Below, in pieces: positions 6,035 to 6,948 of a DNA stretch of 6,948 nt. Where the stretch lies: NCBI GenBank assembly GCA_021817355.1, contig JAKAVI010000118.1:1-6948 (forward strand), written 5' to 3'. The notes below the pieces were generated by a model. The model saw nothing but the letters and a program-made list of their open reading frames with translations, was not told the DNA's origin and ran no database searches. Both the position numbers and the translations under genes were made by a program. Position 1 is the stretch's first letter. Each line of letters begins with the position of its first letter. The stretch comes from Pseudomonadota bacterium. Lineage in GTDB: Bacteria; Pseudomonadota; Alphaproteobacteria; Micropepsales; Micropepsaceae.

Positions 6035-6622
6035 TTAAGCGTGCGCCTTGGCCTGATCAATCAAAGCAGCTATCGCCACAGTCACTGTCTCGATTGCAGC
6101 CATGCCATCGACTTGCATCAATTTGCCTTGGTCGGAATAAAATTTCAAAAGTGGGGCGGTATTTTTGTAATAAACCGCAAGCCGGTTCTTAAGAGTCTCC
6201 GGAGTATCGTCCGCACGGGCACCCCCCCCGGCATCCTTGATACGCTGGTTCACTCGGTTAAGCAGGATGGCATCATCAACCTTAAGTTCAACGACGAGGT
6301 CAATTTTCCTCCCACGCTGAGCCAGCATATGGTCAAGAGCCACGGCCTGAGGCGTCGTCCGAGGAAAGCCGTCAAATACGGCCCCACCCTTACAGTCTGG
6401 CTGGTCATAGCGCTCCGCAATGATGCCAATAACAACCGCGTCAGGAACCAGATCCCCCGTGTCCATGATTGCCTTGCACTTCTTACCAAGCTCAGTTCCC
6501 GCGGCGATCGCGGCACGCAGCATGTCCCCGGTAGATAATTGCGGCCAACCACGCCTCTCCGTCAGAATCCTGGCCTGGGTGCCCTTACCGGCACCCGGTG
6601 GCCCAAATAACACCAAATTCAC
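6035..6622 (-). CDS. adk: Adenylate kinase, short-LID type
   Basis: Cytoplasmic adenylate kinase catalyses ATP + AMP = 2 ADP and sets the adenylate balance. The 195-residue product has the P-loop GPPGAGKGT at 7-15, the AMP-site segment STGDMLR at 30-36, FDGFPRT at 83-89 and the arginines R88, R123, R136 and R147 expected around the phosphates. The LID (about 121-138) is short: it has neither the long insertion of the E. coli enzyme nor the four-cysteine zinc form, as is usual for alphaproteobacteria. The start is GTG at 6622-6620, because translation from it gives the canonical [10 protein letters not shown]. It overlaps the secY stop, and the G-rich end of secY supplies possible ribosome-binding bases. 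A run of eight G encodes three glycines in the LID. The gene sits between secY and rpsM, the alphaproteobacterial order. Confidence 0.98.
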   Translation of the reverse strand: MNLVLFGPPGAGKGTQARILTERRGWPQLSTGDMLRAAIAAGTELGKKCKAIMDTGDLVPDAVVIGIIAERYDQPDCKGGAVFDGFPRTTPQAVALDHMLAQRGRKIDLVVELKVDDAILLNRVNQRIKDAGGGARADDTPETLKNRLAVYYKNTAPLLKFYSDQGKLMQVDGMAAIETVTVAIAALIDQAKAHA

Positions 6623-6948
6623 CGCCTCGCCCCCCTCAGACGTGACTTGCGCAACAAACCTTCATATTGCTGTGCAACCAGATGGCTCTGGATCTGTGCC
6701 ACAGTGTCCATGGTTACACTGACTACAATTAGGATTGATGTACCACCGAGGTAAAATGGAATGTTGTATTTGAAAATGAGCCATTCCGGGAGCAGGCAAA
6801 CAAGCGCGAGATAGATGGAGCCTATGACAGTGATACGGGTAAGAACAAAATCGATATAATCGGCGGTCTTCTTCCCTGGACGTATTCCAGGAATAAAGCC
6901 ACCATATTTCTTTAGGTTGTCTGCAGTTTCCTCCGGATTGAAAATGAT
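6619..6948 (-). CDS. secY: SecY, protein translocase channel subunit (C-terminal 109 residues; 5' part outside window)
   Basis: SecY is the inner-membrane channel through which SecA or the ribosome passes unfolded secretory and membrane proteins. The window holds only the last 109 codons and the TGA stop. The fragment begins with an FNPEE segment followed by the conserved cytoplasmic [12 protein letters not shown] loop, whose arginine is important for SecA-dependent transport in the family. A hydrophobic helix follows at about fragment residues 36-59 (VLTRITVIG to LLPEW), then the last helix, [14 protein letters not shown], and the signature [11 protein letters not shown]. The basic tail [10 protein letters not shown] is typical of alphaproteobacterial SecY. 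The stop overlaps the adk GTG start as GTGA, so the two genes are probably translationally coupled. The frame runs intact from the window edge. Identity is clear; only the N-terminal part cannot be assessed. Confidence 0.97.
   Translation of the reverse strand: MIFNPEETADNLKKYGGFIPGIRPGKKTADYIDFVLTRITVIGSIYLALVCLLPEWLIFKYNIPFYLGGTSILIVVSVTMDTVAQIQSHLVAQQYEGLLRKSRLRGARR

Noticed and set aside
1..6948. CRISPR arrays, insertion sequences, phage genes, toxin-antitoxin or defence systems
   Set aside because: There are no spaced direct repeats, transposase motifs or suitable gene pairs. The genes present are conserved housekeeping genes in a normal alphaproteobacterial order.

Overview
The window is a block of housekeeping genes, every one on the minus strand, so transcription runs from right (6948) to left. 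In that direction it holds: the 3' end of secY; adk; an intercistronic gap with a strong promoter; rpsM (S13), rpsK (S11), rpoA and rplQ (L17); a Rho-independent terminator; a periplasmic Do/HtrA-family serine protease with two PDZ domains; rarA (AAA+ recombination factor); and about 400 bp at the left edge in which I cannot name a gene.

The gene order points to an alphaproteobacterium. adk sits directly between secY and rpsM. infA and rpmJ are absent from that interval. rpsD is missing between rpsK and rpoA, where gammaproteobacteria carry it. An HtrA protease and rarA follow rplQ. The short-LID adenylate kinase and the SecY C-terminus fit the same group. I cannot name a genus. The promoter in front of rpsM reads TTGACT-16-TATAAT with a wholly G/C discriminator.

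Layout. 6948-6035: secY and adk, translationally overlapping by GTGA, the end of the spc-type operon. 6034-5811: spacer with the promoter and a leader of about 145 nt containing a hairpin. 5810-3373: the alpha-type operon rpsM-rpsK-(122 nt spacer with a perfect GC hairpin)-rpoA-(90 nt spacer)-rplQ. 3340-3316: strong intrinsic terminator, only 16 nt from the protease start codon. 3299-1893: protease. 1892-1710: spacer with an orphan strong Shine-Dalgarno. 1709-399: rarA. 398-1: GC-rich, hairpin-rich, unassigned DNA.

The genes cover protein export (SecY), nucleotide balance (Adk), 30S and 50S assembly (S13, S11, L17), transcription (RpoA), envelope protein quality control (protease) and replication-fork maintenance (RarA). 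All seven complete genes look intact, with their key motifs present. I do not see a new defence, mobile or biosynthetic system. The parts that ordinary annotation does not explain are the left-edge segment, the rarA upstream gap, the terminator lying on the protease leader, and the hairpins in the rpsM leader and the rpsK-rpoA spacer.
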